NCBI GenBank assembly: GCA_020631815.1
Contig: JACKGW010000011.1
Location: 40,613-104,612 of the forward strand
DNA from: Planctomycetota bacterium
GTDB taxonomy: Bacteria > Planctomycetota > PLA2 > JAEUHO01
Reading direction: 5' to 3'
DNA: 64,000 nucleotides
This document shows, piece after piece, positions 29,621 to 37,032 of the stretch (positions within the stretch are counted from its first letter, which is position 1; every line of letters begins with the position of its first letter). A model generated the notes under the pieces. The model saw only the letters and a list, made by a program, of their open reading frames with translations, was not told where the DNA came from and did no database searches. A program made the translations under genes and the position numbers.

Positions 29621-30625
29621 GTGAAGGCCTTCACCTTCGTGCGCCCGCGCACCGTGGATGCCGCCGTAGCGGCGTTGGCCGAGACGGGGGGCGCCGTCCA
29701 TGCGGGTGGTGTCGACCTGCTCGATCGGATGAAGGAGCACGTCGACGAGCCGTCGCACCTCGTCACCCTGCTCGACGTGCCCGGTCGTGACGCGATCGCC
29801 CTCGAGGACGACGGCGGCGTGCACCTCGGGGCGGGCGTCACGCTTGCGGCGCTCGCCGAGAACGACGTCGTGCGTCGGTTCCTGCCCTCGCTGGCCGAGG
29901 CAGCCGGCCAAGCCGCGAGCCCCGCCATCCGTCACCGCGCCACGCTCGGCGGCAACTTGGCCCAGCGCACGCGCTGCGGCTACTTCCGCATCGCCTCCTT
30001 CAGCTGCCTCAAGCGAGGCGCGGATGCTTGTCCCGTGCGCGCCGAGACGGGCGTGCAGGAAACGGCGGCGGTCTTCGCCAACGAACCGTGTGCTTCGGCG
30101 CACCCCTCCAGCTTGGCCCCCGTCCTCCAGTCGCTCGGCGCGCAGCTGGGCGTGCAAGGGCCGAAGGGCGCACGGAGTGTCTCGCTGGCCGAGGCCTGGC
30201 GTGCGCCGGAGAAGGGCGTGGCGGGCGACCTTGCGCTTGCCGCCGACGAGCTGATCACGGCGATCGTCGTGCCGCCGCGGACGCGCCCGCAGCGTGTCGG
30301 CTACGAAGAGGTGCGCCAGAAGGCGGCCTTCGACTGGGCACTCGTCTCGTGTGGCGTGCGCGTGGAGCTCGACGACGACGGTCGCGTGAGCGATGCGTCG
30401 ATCGTGCTGGGCTCCGTGGCGCCTACGCCGTGGGTGGCCACGGCCGCCGAGGCAGCCTTGCGCGGCAAGGCCTTCGGCGCGGAGCCGATCGCCGCGGCGG
30501 CCAAGGCGGCCACGCAGGGGGCAACGCCCCTGAGCGGCAACACCTACAAGGTGCGCTTGGTCGAAGTCGCCGTGCGACGTGCGCTGACGCGCGCGCTCGA
30601 GGGCGCGAAGGGAGGTGCACGATGA
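29621..30625 (+). CDS. FAD-binding subunit (with extra 4Fe-4S cysteines) of the aldehyde oxidase
   Basis: 334 aa; GTG 29621, 2 nt after the Moco subunit stop, with GAAGGAGCC before it. FAD-binding motifs AGGVDLLDRM (residues 28-37) and TLGGNLAQRTRCGYF (108-122) are as in CoxM/PaoB. Between FAD motifs it carries Cys119, 129, 137 and 157, the insertion that in E. coli PaoB (YagS) holds a [4Fe-4S] cluster and is absent from ordinary xanthine dehydrogenase FAD subunits. This supports the PaoABC-type assignment. Gene order here is 2Fe-2S, Moco, FAD, whereas E. coli has 2Fe-2S, FAD, Moco. Confidence 0.9.
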   Translation: MKAFTFVRPRTVDAAVAALAETGGAVHAGGVDLLDRMKEHVDEPSHLVTLLDVPGRDAIALEDDGGVHLGAGVTLAALAENDVVRRFLPSLAEAAGQAASPAIRHRATLGGNLAQRTRCGYFRIASFSCLKRGADACPVRAETGVQETAAVFANEPCASAHPSSLAPVLQSLGAQLGVQGPKGARSVSLAEAWRAPEKGVAGDLALAADELITAIVVPPRTRPQRVGYEEVRQKAAFDWALVSCGVRVELDDDGRVSDASIVLGSVAPTPWVATAAEAALRGKAFGAEPIAAAAKAATQGATPLSGNTYKVRLVEVAVRRALTRALEGAKGGAR

Positions 30626-30894
30626 GCAACCGACCGACCGACGGCCAGGCGTGGGGTCCCGGCGAGTACACCGCCGACGTTCGCGCCCAGATGCGCACGC
30701 GCTGCGTGCATCTCCTCACCAAGGAGGTCTTCACCGGCCTGCCCGCCGAGCACGAGAAGCCCTTCGGCTTGGACGAGCCGCTCTGGTGGTGCGATCGCAC
30801 GGGCCGCGCCCTCGGCCCCGATGGCTCCGCCGCCTGCCGCGAGGGCTGCCACGCCCCTGGCCGCACCTGCTACGTCCCGCCGATTCGGCTGTAG
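30622..30894 (+). CDS. Small Cys-rich protein of the aldehyde oxidase operon
   Basis: 90 aa. ATG 30622 overlaps the stop of the FAD subunit gene (ATGA), with GGAGGTGCACG before it, so translation is coupled. It has five cysteines (RCVHLL near 28, WWCDRTG near 57, AACREGCH near 70-74, RTCYVPP near 83), suggesting a metal site or disulfides, and no signal peptide. I do not recognise the family. Its place suggests a role in cofactor delivery, assembly or electron transfer for the hydroxylase; that is inference. Confidence 0.7.
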   Translation: MSNRPTDGQAWGPGEYTADVRAQMRTRCVHLLTKEVFTGLPAEHEKPFGLDEPLWWCDRTGRALGPDGSAACREGCHAPGRTCYVPPIRL

Positions 30895-31104
30895 CGCCCC
30901 GGCGGTGCCCGGCTCCTTGCGGCGGAGCTCCGCAGGAGCGACGCACGCGAGGTGCCAGGCTCCGTCGGTAGGTGGCCGCAGCCCGGTTGCACACGCGCAG
31001 GAGCGCGGCGGGGCGCTTCCCTGCCGGCGAACACGGCACGTCGGAGCCAGGCACGCGATCCGCGCCGCAGGCGGCGCCATCGCGAGCCAGGCACCTCCGC
31101 GCGC
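30895..31104. repeat. GTGCCAGGCTCC-type intergenic repeats
   Basis: Convergent gene junction with four related blocks in alternating orientation: GGTGCCCGGCTCC (30904), GGTGCCAGGCTCC (30950), GGAGCCAGGCACG (31042) and GAGCCAGGCACCTCC (31082). The inverted pairs can form hairpins and may terminate both flanking genes. Related blocks occur at 45757, 48413-48465 and 53366-53560. Confidence 0.5.
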
Positions 31105-31977
31105 CTACAGCCCCCGCGCCCACGCCGGGCGCAGCGGGACGTCGCCCTCCAGCGCGGCGTCGAGCACCTGCACGATGCGGTCCCGATCGCGGGGGAGGCG
31201 TCCCTCCAGCGGTAGCCAGTTGCTGGCGTGGTTCGTGCGGAAGATCGCGTTGCTCGGCGCCGCCTCGGCCACGAACGTGCGCATCTCCTGCAAGAGGCCG
31301 CGCACGTCGGGCAGCTCGAACGCTCCGCGCTGCTGCAGCGTGGCGATGGGGGTCCCGGGAATCACGGTCAGCGTGAGCAGCGAGACGAACCGTGGGTCCA
31401 TGGCCGAGGCCAGCCGGGCGCTCGCGACCGCGTGCTCGTGGCTGCGTTCCACGCCGCCGGCGCCGAGCAGGAAGATGGTCGACAGCTTCATGCCCGCGGC
31501 GTGTGCCTTGCGCGCCGCCTCCACGTGCTCGGCGTGGTCCGCGCCCTTGGCGATGCGCTTCATCGTGACGTCGTCGCCGCTCTCGGGTCCGACGTAGAGC
31601 AGCGACAGCCCCTCGCGCGCCAGCTCGTCCAGCTCGTCTTGCTCCTTCGCCAGCAGGTTGCGTGCGGTGGCGTACGCGCTGACGCGGCGCAGGCGCGGGA
31701 ACGTCGCACGCAGCGCCGTCAGAAGCGGGCGCCAGACGTCGAGCTCCATCACCAAGGCGTCGCCGTCGGCCACGAACACCTTGTCCACGTCCGGGCCGAG
31801 GCGCTGGCGGGCGAGCTGCACGTCTTCCAAGATGTCGCTCAGGGGCCGAACGCGAAACCGCTTGGCCCGGTACATGTCGCAGTACGTGCAGTGGTTCCAG
31901 GAGCAGCCGATCGTGGCCTGCAGGATCCACGACTCCGCCTCGCTCGGCGGCCTGTAGATGTCGCCCTCGTAGCGCAC
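31105..31977 (-). CDS. Radical SAM protein
   Basis: 290 aa; GTG start. The motif GCSWNHCTYC gives Cys25, Cys30 and Cys33 (C-x4-C-x2-C), the spacing of the GCxWNxCxFC group of radical SAM enzymes. Further family features are VFVADGDALVM, VSAYATARNL, LYVGPESGDDVTMKRIAKG (about residues 130-150), FLLGAGG and LTVIPGTPI. There is no B12-binding domain before it and no clear C-terminal extra domain, so it is a stand-alone oxidoreductase-like radical SAM protein of unknown substrate. A TACCCT box ends 6 nt before the GTG, and no Shine-Dalgarno is visible. Confidence 0.85.
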   Translation of the reverse strand: MRYEGDIYRPPSEAESWILQATIGCSWNHCTYCDMYRAKRFRVRPLSDILEDVQLARQRLGPDVDKVFVADGDALVMELDVWRPLLTALRATFPRLRRVSAYATARNLLAKEQDELDELAREGLSLLYVGPESGDDVTMKRIAKGADHAEHVEAARKAHAAGMKLSTIFLLGAGGVERSHEHAVASARLASAMDPRFVSLLTLTVIPGTPIATLQQRGAFELPDVRGLLQEMRTFVAEAAPSNAIFRTNHASNWLPLEGRLPRDRDRIVQVLDAALEGDVPLRPAWARGL

Positions 31978-31989
31978 GCTCCGAGGGTA
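31978..31989 (-). promoter_or_regulatory. TACCCT box 6 nt before GTG of the radical SAM gene
   Basis: On the minus strand TACCCT (31989-31984) is followed by CGGAGC and GTG 31977. Predicts a leaderless mRNA. Confidence 0.5.
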
Positions 31990-32121
31990 CGCGGCCGTGG
32001 CAGCCCCGTGACCTGGGGCCCCGATGCCTGACGGCGATGCGCCCTCCGCAGCGCGCGGGGACCCGACGCATGACGCCCGCGTGATCGCCGGGAACCACGC
32101 TGGGACTCCAGGGAGGACGCG

Positions 32122-33276
32122 ATGGGACATCACGGGATCGGTGCGCTGGCCAAGGCCCTCGGGTGGGGGGGCTTCCTGGTTGCGATCGTGGGCCTCACGG
32201 CCTGCCAGGGTGCACGCCGCGGGCTGCGTGGGCGCTGTTGCGCACCGGCCGTGCGCGCGGCACCGCCGCCGCCTCCCGGGTGGGTTCCGGCCGAGCCACT
32301 GCCCGATGCGCCCGCCCCCGTGGCCTCGGCCACGTCGTCGGGCGTGCCGCGGACGTTGCTTCGGTACTTCGACGTAAAGGACCTGGCGGACCAACCCGCG
32401 GCGCAGGAGCGCATCCTGGCGTGGGTCGCCAATGCGCCCGGTGAGCCCAGCGTGAGCATGCGCAACGGCATCCTCATCGTGCGTGGCTACCGCCCACTGC
32501 TCGATGCGGTCGAACGCTGGCTGGTCCAGCTGCGTCGTGGCGAGGAGGTCGCGGGTCCGCCGGTGCCCAACTTGCCGCCGTCCATGTTGACCGGCTCGCA
32601 TCCCGTCCTGCGACAGAACGACAGCGTCGTCCAGGTCCACATGGTGGCCGACATCGTCGGACTCGAGCTGCCCACGGACACCGACCTGGCCTTCGATCGC
32701 GCCGCCGTCGCGTCGCTCGCCGTGAAGGCCGGGGTGCCGATCACGGCGGAGGGCTTGGTCGAGGGCCTGCGCGCGTGGCTGCACGACGTCCACCAAGAAG
32801 ACACGGAGCTCACGACGGGGCCCGGCAACACGACGATCGTCGTGAAGGGCAGCCGCGCGGGCCAGCAGGCCGTGGCAGGCGCCCTCACGCTTCTCCGTCG
32901 ACAGCTGGCGTGGGCGTTCGAGCCGCCGCTGGCTGGTGACGTCGAGGCAGCGGCCGCCACGCTGCGCATCTACGACGTGTCGGATCTCTTGGTCGATCCG
33001 ATTCCGGTCGCCATGGAGCTGCCCTGGCCGGATGGAACAAGGCGCGCGTTTGCCGCGGACGCCTACATCCCCGGCGAACAGCTGGCCAGCGCCCTGCACA
33101 GCGCCGCCGGCGACCTCAGGGGTCAGGTTGCGTACGAAGGCGGAACGAGAGCCGGTCGCGGCCACCTGATCGTGTCGGGGCCCCATGCTTTCCACGAGCG
33201 CGTGGCCACCGCCCTCGGCACCCTCCGCCGCGCCTACGAGCTCTACGTCCTGCCTCCCCTGCCGGAAGGGGAGTAG
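32122..33276 (+). CDS. Putative lipoprotein with YDVxDL motifs
   Basis: 384 aa; ATG 32122 after CCAGGGAGGACGCG, a strong Shine-Dalgarno. The N-terminus has a hydrophobic stretch ending in a lipobox LTAC (about residue 28), then a Pro-rich linker. Two similar units begin LLRYFDVKDL and LRIYDVSDLL, a motif I associate with secretin-N/STN-like proteins in Planctomycetota. Each has beta-alpha segments including SMRNGILIVRG and TTIVVKGSRAGQQAVAGAL. No secretin barrel is present. Likely a membrane-anchored periplasmic protein; function unknown. Confidence 0.7.
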   Translation: MGHHGIGALAKALGWGGFLVAIVGLTACQGARRGLRGRCCAPAVRAAPPPPPGWVPAEPLPDAPAPVASATSSGVPRTLLRYFDVKDLADQPAAQERILAWVANAPGEPSVSMRNGILIVRGYRPLLDAVERWLVQLRRGEEVAGPPVPNLPPSMLTGSHPVLRQNDSVVQVHMVADIVGLELPTDTDLAFDRAAVASLAVKAGVPITAEGLVEGLRAWLHDVHQEDTELTTGPGNTTIVVKGSRAGQQAVAGALTLLRRQLAWAFEPPLAGDVEAAAATLRIYDVSDLLVDPIPVAMELPWPDGTRRAFAADAYIPGEQLASALHSAAGDLRGQVAYEGGTRAGRGHLIVSGPHAFHERVATALGTLRRAYELYVLPPLPEGE

Positions 33277-33754
33277 CAGGGCGGGTGCCTGATCCCGCGC
33301 AGCGGCGCCGCGAAGCGGCAACGCGGGGCGCGGGGTCTGGCTCCGCCAAGCGGTGGCCGCGGCTCGGATGGCTGCTGATGGGCGCACGGAGGCGGAAGGC
33401 CCGGCGGCGAGCGATGCACTTCGGTGTCAGACCCGGCGCCCCGCGTCGCTTCGCTCTGCTGCGCCGGATCAGACACCTCCGCGCGCAATCCTCCGCTTCA
33501 TCACGGTCCAGCCCAGGCCGTCGGCCACGCATGCGACACCCACGGCGGCAATCGCATGACGCCCTCGCGGTCAGATGCGGGTTCAGACTCCTCCGTGCTC
33601 GAGGCGTCGCGAGCGCGGGGTCTGATCCCGTGATGCGGTGTCGCGGTAGCGACGCCGCGGGCACGGGGTCTGACCCCAAGCGGACCCCGCACCACGGCAG
33701 GCGCACTGCGGTATCAGACCCCGTGTCAGTGTCGCTTCGCTCCCAGACACGGGT
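33277..33754. repeat. Palindromic repeat cluster with duplicated gene tail
   Basis: Contains the TCAGACCCC-type elements: one at about 33608-33676 (minus orientation of the element at 46314-46378 and 63301-63360), and a second subtype at 33710-33766, the reverse complement of 63619-63675. Between them, 33478-33558 is a close copy of 33767-33847, the 3' end of the DUF1275 gene. No gene of its own. Confidence 0.6.
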
Positions 33755-34435
33755 TCAGACACCTCCGCGCGCAATCCTCCGCTTCATCACGGTCCAGCCC
33801 AGGCCACCCGCGACGTACGCGACGCCCACGGCGGCGATCGCATGACGGCCGACGGTCAGCGCCGCCACGGCGCCTGCCACGGCGCCGAGGAAGAACGCGA
33901 TCGTCAAGCCCAGCGGCGCGACCCACGCCCAGGCTGCCACGTGCCGCTTGCGCAGCGCCATGCCAGCGGTCACACCGAGGTCGGTGAGAAGCCCCGTCAC
34001 ATGCGTCGTGCGCAAGATCACCCCACGGTGGTGCGTCGCGAGCGCGTTCTGGAACCCGCACGCGATGGCCGCCAGCCCGATCGCGACCGTGACGTCGACG
34101 TCGATCACGGCCCACGACGCCAAGAGCAGCGCACCGATGGCCGTCACGCTGCGCCCGTAGGGGCGTGACAGCTCCAGCGCCCGGTGGTGGATGAACAGCC
34201 CCGACAACATCGCACCACCCACGAAGCCGAGCAGCGCCGCCGCCAGGCGGCCGATGGGCGCGCCGCGCGGGGCTCCGGAACGCGCCAAGTCCTCCGCGAA
34301 GCGCGACAGGTCGCCGGTGAGGTGACTCACCGACGTACCCAGCTCCATGAGGAAGCCGACGTTCAAGGCAGCCGCCAGGAAGGCGAGGGCACAGCCCCCC
34401 GCCAACACCCACGCTGCCCGCGGTTCGATGCGCAT
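33755..34435 (-). CDS. DUF1275 (YoaK-like) multi-pass membrane protein
   Basis: 226 aa from ATG 34435 (MRIEPRAAW). Six hydrophobic segments. Family signatures are AALNVGFLMELGTSVSHLTGDLSRFAEDLA (about residues 20-50, N-V-x-G and H-x-T-G-N/D core), GFVGGAMLSGLF, CGFQNALATHHRGVILRTTHVTGLLTDLG (about 125-150) and a C-terminal helical end. DUF1275/YoaK proteins are uncharacterised inner-membrane proteins. An in-frame ATG at 34462 is possible but would run into the divergent gene's promoter. Its last 25 codons are duplicated downstream (33478-33558) between repeats. Confidence 0.85.
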   Translation of the reverse strand: MRIEPRAAWVLAGGCALAFLAAALNVGFLMELGTSVSHLTGDLSRFAEDLARSGAPRGAPIGRLAAALLGFVGGAMLSGLFIHHRALELSRPYGRSVTAIGALLLASWAVIDVDVTVAIGLAAIACGFQNALATHHRGVILRTTHVTGLLTDLGVTAGMALRKRHVAAWAWVAPLGLTIAFFLGAVAGAVAALTVGRHAIAAVGVAYVAGGLGWTVMKRRIARGGV

Positions 34436-34479
34436 GGCGACGCATGATCGCGCCGCACCCAACCCCTGCCGAGATCCGC

Positions 34480-34491
34480 TACCCTCCCGCC
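34480..34491 (+). promoter_or_regulatory. TACCCT box 6 nt before ATG 34492
   Basis: TACCCT (34480-34485) plus CCCGCC and ATG, with no Shine-Dalgarno. This leaderless pattern supports ATG 34492 over an upstream ATG at 34444. Confidence 0.55.
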
Positions 34492-35220
34492 ATGAGGGAC
34501 GTCAGCGAGAGCCCGCGCTTCCAGGTGTCGGTGAACGGCGTCGTGCAGACGACGTGCGGGACCGGTCGCCTGGGCACACTCATGATCCTGCTCACGTGGG
34601 GCGCCCGTGACGCCGACGCTCCGGAGCACGCTCGTTGCGAGGCGGCCGATCTGGGGCCGTGGCTGCACCTGGACGTGGGCGGCCACGAACCGGCGACCGA
34701 CATGTCGCGCACATGGCTCCGCATGGACGCCTTCGAGCTCGGCGACGTGATTGCGGTCCGTGTGCTCGAGCCCGGCCCGATCGACGCACCCTTGGCCACC
34801 TTCCGCTTGCGTGAGGGTCCGTCGGGTGTGGCCTACCGACGGGTCGTACGCGGAGACGCCCCACGCGCCGAACGGACAGGCTTGGACGAAGTCCGCTTCG
34901 ATGTCCGGTCAGACGGGGAACGTCGCGGCACCATCGGCGTCGGCCGCTTTGGCGTTGTGGTCATCACGATCGAGTGGTCTCCGCTGGCAGGCGAGGACGG
35001 CGCGGAGGAAGGCGCGGTCGTCGTCGCTCTTGGCGGCAACATCGAAGGACATGGCGACCCTCGTCGCTGGCCCCTGCTCGAGCGTCTGGCGTGTGGTCAG
35101 GAGGCCTCCTTCGAGATCCTCGGCCCCGGCCCCAGCGATCCCCCTGCGCCCAGGGACGAGGACCAACCAGCCCAAAACGAGAAGAGCCCGGCGAAGGACG
35201 TGCCTCCGCCGGGCCCTTGA
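34492..35220 (+). CDS. Hypothetical protein
   Basis: 242 aa, starting MRDVSESPRFQVSVNGVV. No signal peptide and no membrane segment. The sequence is rich in beta-type segments (TGRLGTLMILLTWG, DAFELGDVIAVRVLEPG, GTIGVGRFGVVVITIEWSP) with an acidic, Pro-rich C-terminal tail. I do not recognise a family. It is divergent from the DUF1275 gene (57 bp between starts). The last 45 nt of the gene form the terminator of the oppositely oriented ferritin-like gene, so the two transcripts would overlap at their 3' ends. Confidence 0.7.
   Translation: MRDVSESPRFQVSVNGVVQTTCGTGRLGTLMILLTWGARDADAPEHARCEAADLGPWLHLDVGGHEPATDMSRTWLRMDAFELGDVIAVRVLEPGPIDAPLATFRLREGPSGVAYRRVVRGDAPRAERTGLDEVRFDVRSDGERRGTIGVGRFGVVVITIEWSPLAGEDGAEEGAVVVALGGNIEGHGDPRRWPLLERLACGQEASFEILGPGPSDPPAPRDEDQPAQNEKSPAKDVPPPGP
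35174..35214 (-). terminator. Rho-independent terminator of the ferritin-like gene, inside the neighbouring gene
   Basis: GCCCGGCG (35186-35193) pairs with CGCCGGGC (35207-35214). On the minus strand the stem is followed by TCTTCTCGTTTT. It lies in the last codons of the + strand hypothetical gene. Confidence 0.7.
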
Positions 35221-35240
35221 AAGGCGATGCAGGGCGAGCC

Positions 35241-35846
35241 CTACATGTAGTTGATGAACCAGTTCTTGCGACCGGTCTCGGCCTCGGCCTCGCGACGCCA
35301 CGGGGGCACGACGCCCTCGAACATCGCGGCGACCCACGGCACATCGACGGGGGCCAGCTTGCGGCCGGGCGTCAGGTGCATCGGACGATCGCGGATGTCG
35401 GCCAGCAGGTGGCCGAGGATGTCCAGGTGGAACGAGTGATCGCCCGCCAGGACCTCCATGAACTTGCGCAGGTACCGGTCATCGACCTGGTCCGTCGCCT
35501 TGCGGTGGAAGACGATCGCGCGCTCGGCAGCGCGGAACGCCTCGTCGAAGGCGGAGTAGAGAGCCGGGGGCGTGAGGATCGCCGGACCCTCGGCCGCGCG
35601 CGGACGACGGCGACGACCGCTCTGCTTGATCAGCGAGCGACCGCCATCGCGGTCACGCAGGTGACGCGAGAGGATGCGGGCGTGGTCACGGACCTCCGCG
35701 GCGTACTCCTCGAAGAGCCGACGGATCGGGCCGTACGTGAACGCACGGCCGACACGCAGGTAGCGCGCCTCGACGTTCTGCTCGATGTGGATGCCCGTCT
35801 GGACGATCCGCGCGGTGCGGTCCTGCTGGGAGGTGATCTGCGTCAT
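35241..35846 (-). CDS. Ferritin-like (rubrerythrin-like diiron) protein
   Basis: 201 aa; ATG 35846 after CGGAGGAGCCGACC. Helical throughout. Candidate iron ligands are spaced as in the ferritin-like superfamily: HIEQNVEARYL (about residue 22-32), EEYAAEVRDHARIL (about 46-59), EAFRAAERAIVFHRK (about 106-120) and EVLAGDHSFHLDIL (about 138-151). The N-terminal E-x6-Y plus E-x2-H pattern resembles rubrerythrin/bacterioferritin helices. A basic linker (SGRRRRPRAA) splits helices two and three. Possible roles are iron handling or oxidative stress protection; not a classical ferritin by sequence. Confidence 0.6.
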   Translation of the reverse strand: MTQITSQQDRTARIVQTGIHIEQNVEARYLRVGRAFTYGPIRRLFEEYAAEVRDHARILSRHLRDRDGGRSLIKQSGRRRRPRAAEGPAILTPPALYSAFDEAFRAAERAIVFHRKATDQVDDRYLRKFMEVLAGDHSFHLDILGHLLADIRDRPMHLTPGRKLAPVDVPWVAAMFEGVVPPWRREAEAETGRKNWFINYM

Positions 35847-36127
35847 GGTCGGCTCCTCCGTTCGCGGTCCTGTGGGAGACGCGCGAGGTGGATCGATCGA
35901 GTGGCCCATCCACCCGATGTCGGCAACGTCGCGTCGCACGCGAAAACGCTGCTGTAGCCGCGCAATGTAGAGCGGGTGCCCAGGCCCGCGCAACCCCCCA
36001 GATTTCCAAAATCTTTCTAGGGTGTTTGAATGTCACATTGCGCGGTGCTCGCAGGATCTTCACAAGTGATTGACTTGAAGGTCCTTACGACGGTTTGGGA
36101 ACCCCTGTTCTCAGGTTGTGGATTCGG
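35847..36127 (-). promoter_or_regulatory. AT-rich upstream region of the ferritin-like gene
   Basis: Unlike the rest of the window, 36001-36120 is AT-rich (AAAATCTTTCTAGGG, GTGTTTGAATGTC) and reads upstream of the minus-strand ferritin-like gene. It contains a perfect interrupted palindrome CAAGT-N5-ACTTG (36063-36077), a possible operator. No gene is seen in this stretch. Confidence 0.35.
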
Positions 36128-36913
36128 TCACGCGTTTGAATTTGCCCGGACGGTGCGCCCGGAGGCCCGATTTTGGGCCTGCGAAGCACCGCCGAGCTGC
36201 GGGACGATCGTCTTCTCGAGCTGCGCTTCGAGGTGCGCGGCGCCGCCTCGCGGCTGCCGCTGCACGAGTCGCGTCACACGATAGCCCCGACGCTCGTACC
36301 AGGCCACCCGCCCTGCTTCGGGGATGGCTCGCAACGTGGCGTGGACGAGACCCCAGCTGGTCAAGGTCGCCTCGGCCTCCGCGAGCAGCCGGCTGCCCAC
36401 CCCCAGGCCCTGGAAGCGCGGCCGGACGGCGAGGTCGGCGATCTCGCCCGCGTCGGCGGCCCGGGCGCCTGCCGCGGGGAGCACCCGTACGACACCAGCC
36501 GTCCGGCCCGCCAGGGCCACCAGGAGGAACACGTCCCCGCGGCGGATCGCCGCCTCCAGGGCCCCGATGTCCTCCGGCGGGCTGCCGATGGGGACGGCCG
36601 CCCCCAGGGGGCCACGGCCGACATGGGCCGAGTGCAGGACGCGGGCGATGGAGGCGACGTCGGGCAGACCGGCCTGGAGAACGGCGACCTCGGGCCTGAG
36701 GGCCTGGGCGAGGTCGGCGCCCCGCAGGTCCCGTCCCACGCGCTCCCCCGGCAGGGGGGCGACCTCCTCCACGTACGGGAGGCCCTGGAGATGGCGGGTC
36801 CAGTCGCCGCCGCGCACGAGGTCGTCGGCGATGGCCCTGAGGCGCCAGCCTTGGCCGCGCCAGCGCTGGCGCAGGGCCTCGACCTTGGCCGGGGTCGGTT
36901 CGAGGAAGGACAT
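36128..36913 (-). CDS. GNAT-family N-acetyltransferase with N-terminal extension
   Basis: 261 aa; ATG 36913 with GGGAGGTCCCCCC before it. Residues about 75-225 form a GNAT domain: LPDVASIARVLHSAH, ALEAAIRRGDVFLLVAL, EIADLAVRPRFQGLGVGSRLLAEAE (the acetyl-CoA-binding R/Q-x-x-G-x-G/A loop, RFQGLGVGSRL) and AWYERRGYRV. The first about 70 residues (RWRGQGWRLRAIADDLVRGG) and a short pentapeptide-like DLRGADLAQAL are not part of the usual domain. The substrate is unknown, and the gene is single with no clear operon partners. Confidence 0.8.
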   Translation of the reverse strand: MSFLEPTPAKVEALRQRWRGQGWRLRAIADDLVRGGDWTRHLQGLPYVEEVAPLPGERVGRDLRGADLAQALRPEVAVLQAGLPDVASIARVLHSAHVGRGPLGAAVPIGSPPEDIGALEAAIRRGDVFLLVALAGRTAGVVRVLPAAGARAADAGEIADLAVRPRFQGLGVGSRLLAEAEATLTSWGLVHATLRAIPEAGRVAWYERRGYRVTRLVQRQPRGGAAHLEAQLEKTIVPQLGGASQAQNRASGRTVRANSNA

Positions 36914-37019
36914 GGGGGGACCTCCCTATCGACCCGGCCTTCGTCGGGCCTTGACCCACCTCGCCTGGTCCCGGGTCCAGGGGGTCGGGCGGGGGGTGGG
37001 ACCCGCGGCGCGCCGTCCG

Positions 37020-37032
37020 TACCCTTCCGGGC
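37020..37032 (+). promoter_or_regulatory. TACCCT box 7 nt before ATG of apgM
   Basis: TACCCT (37020-37025), then TCCGGGC and ATG 37033; no Shine-Dalgarno. Confidence 0.5.
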
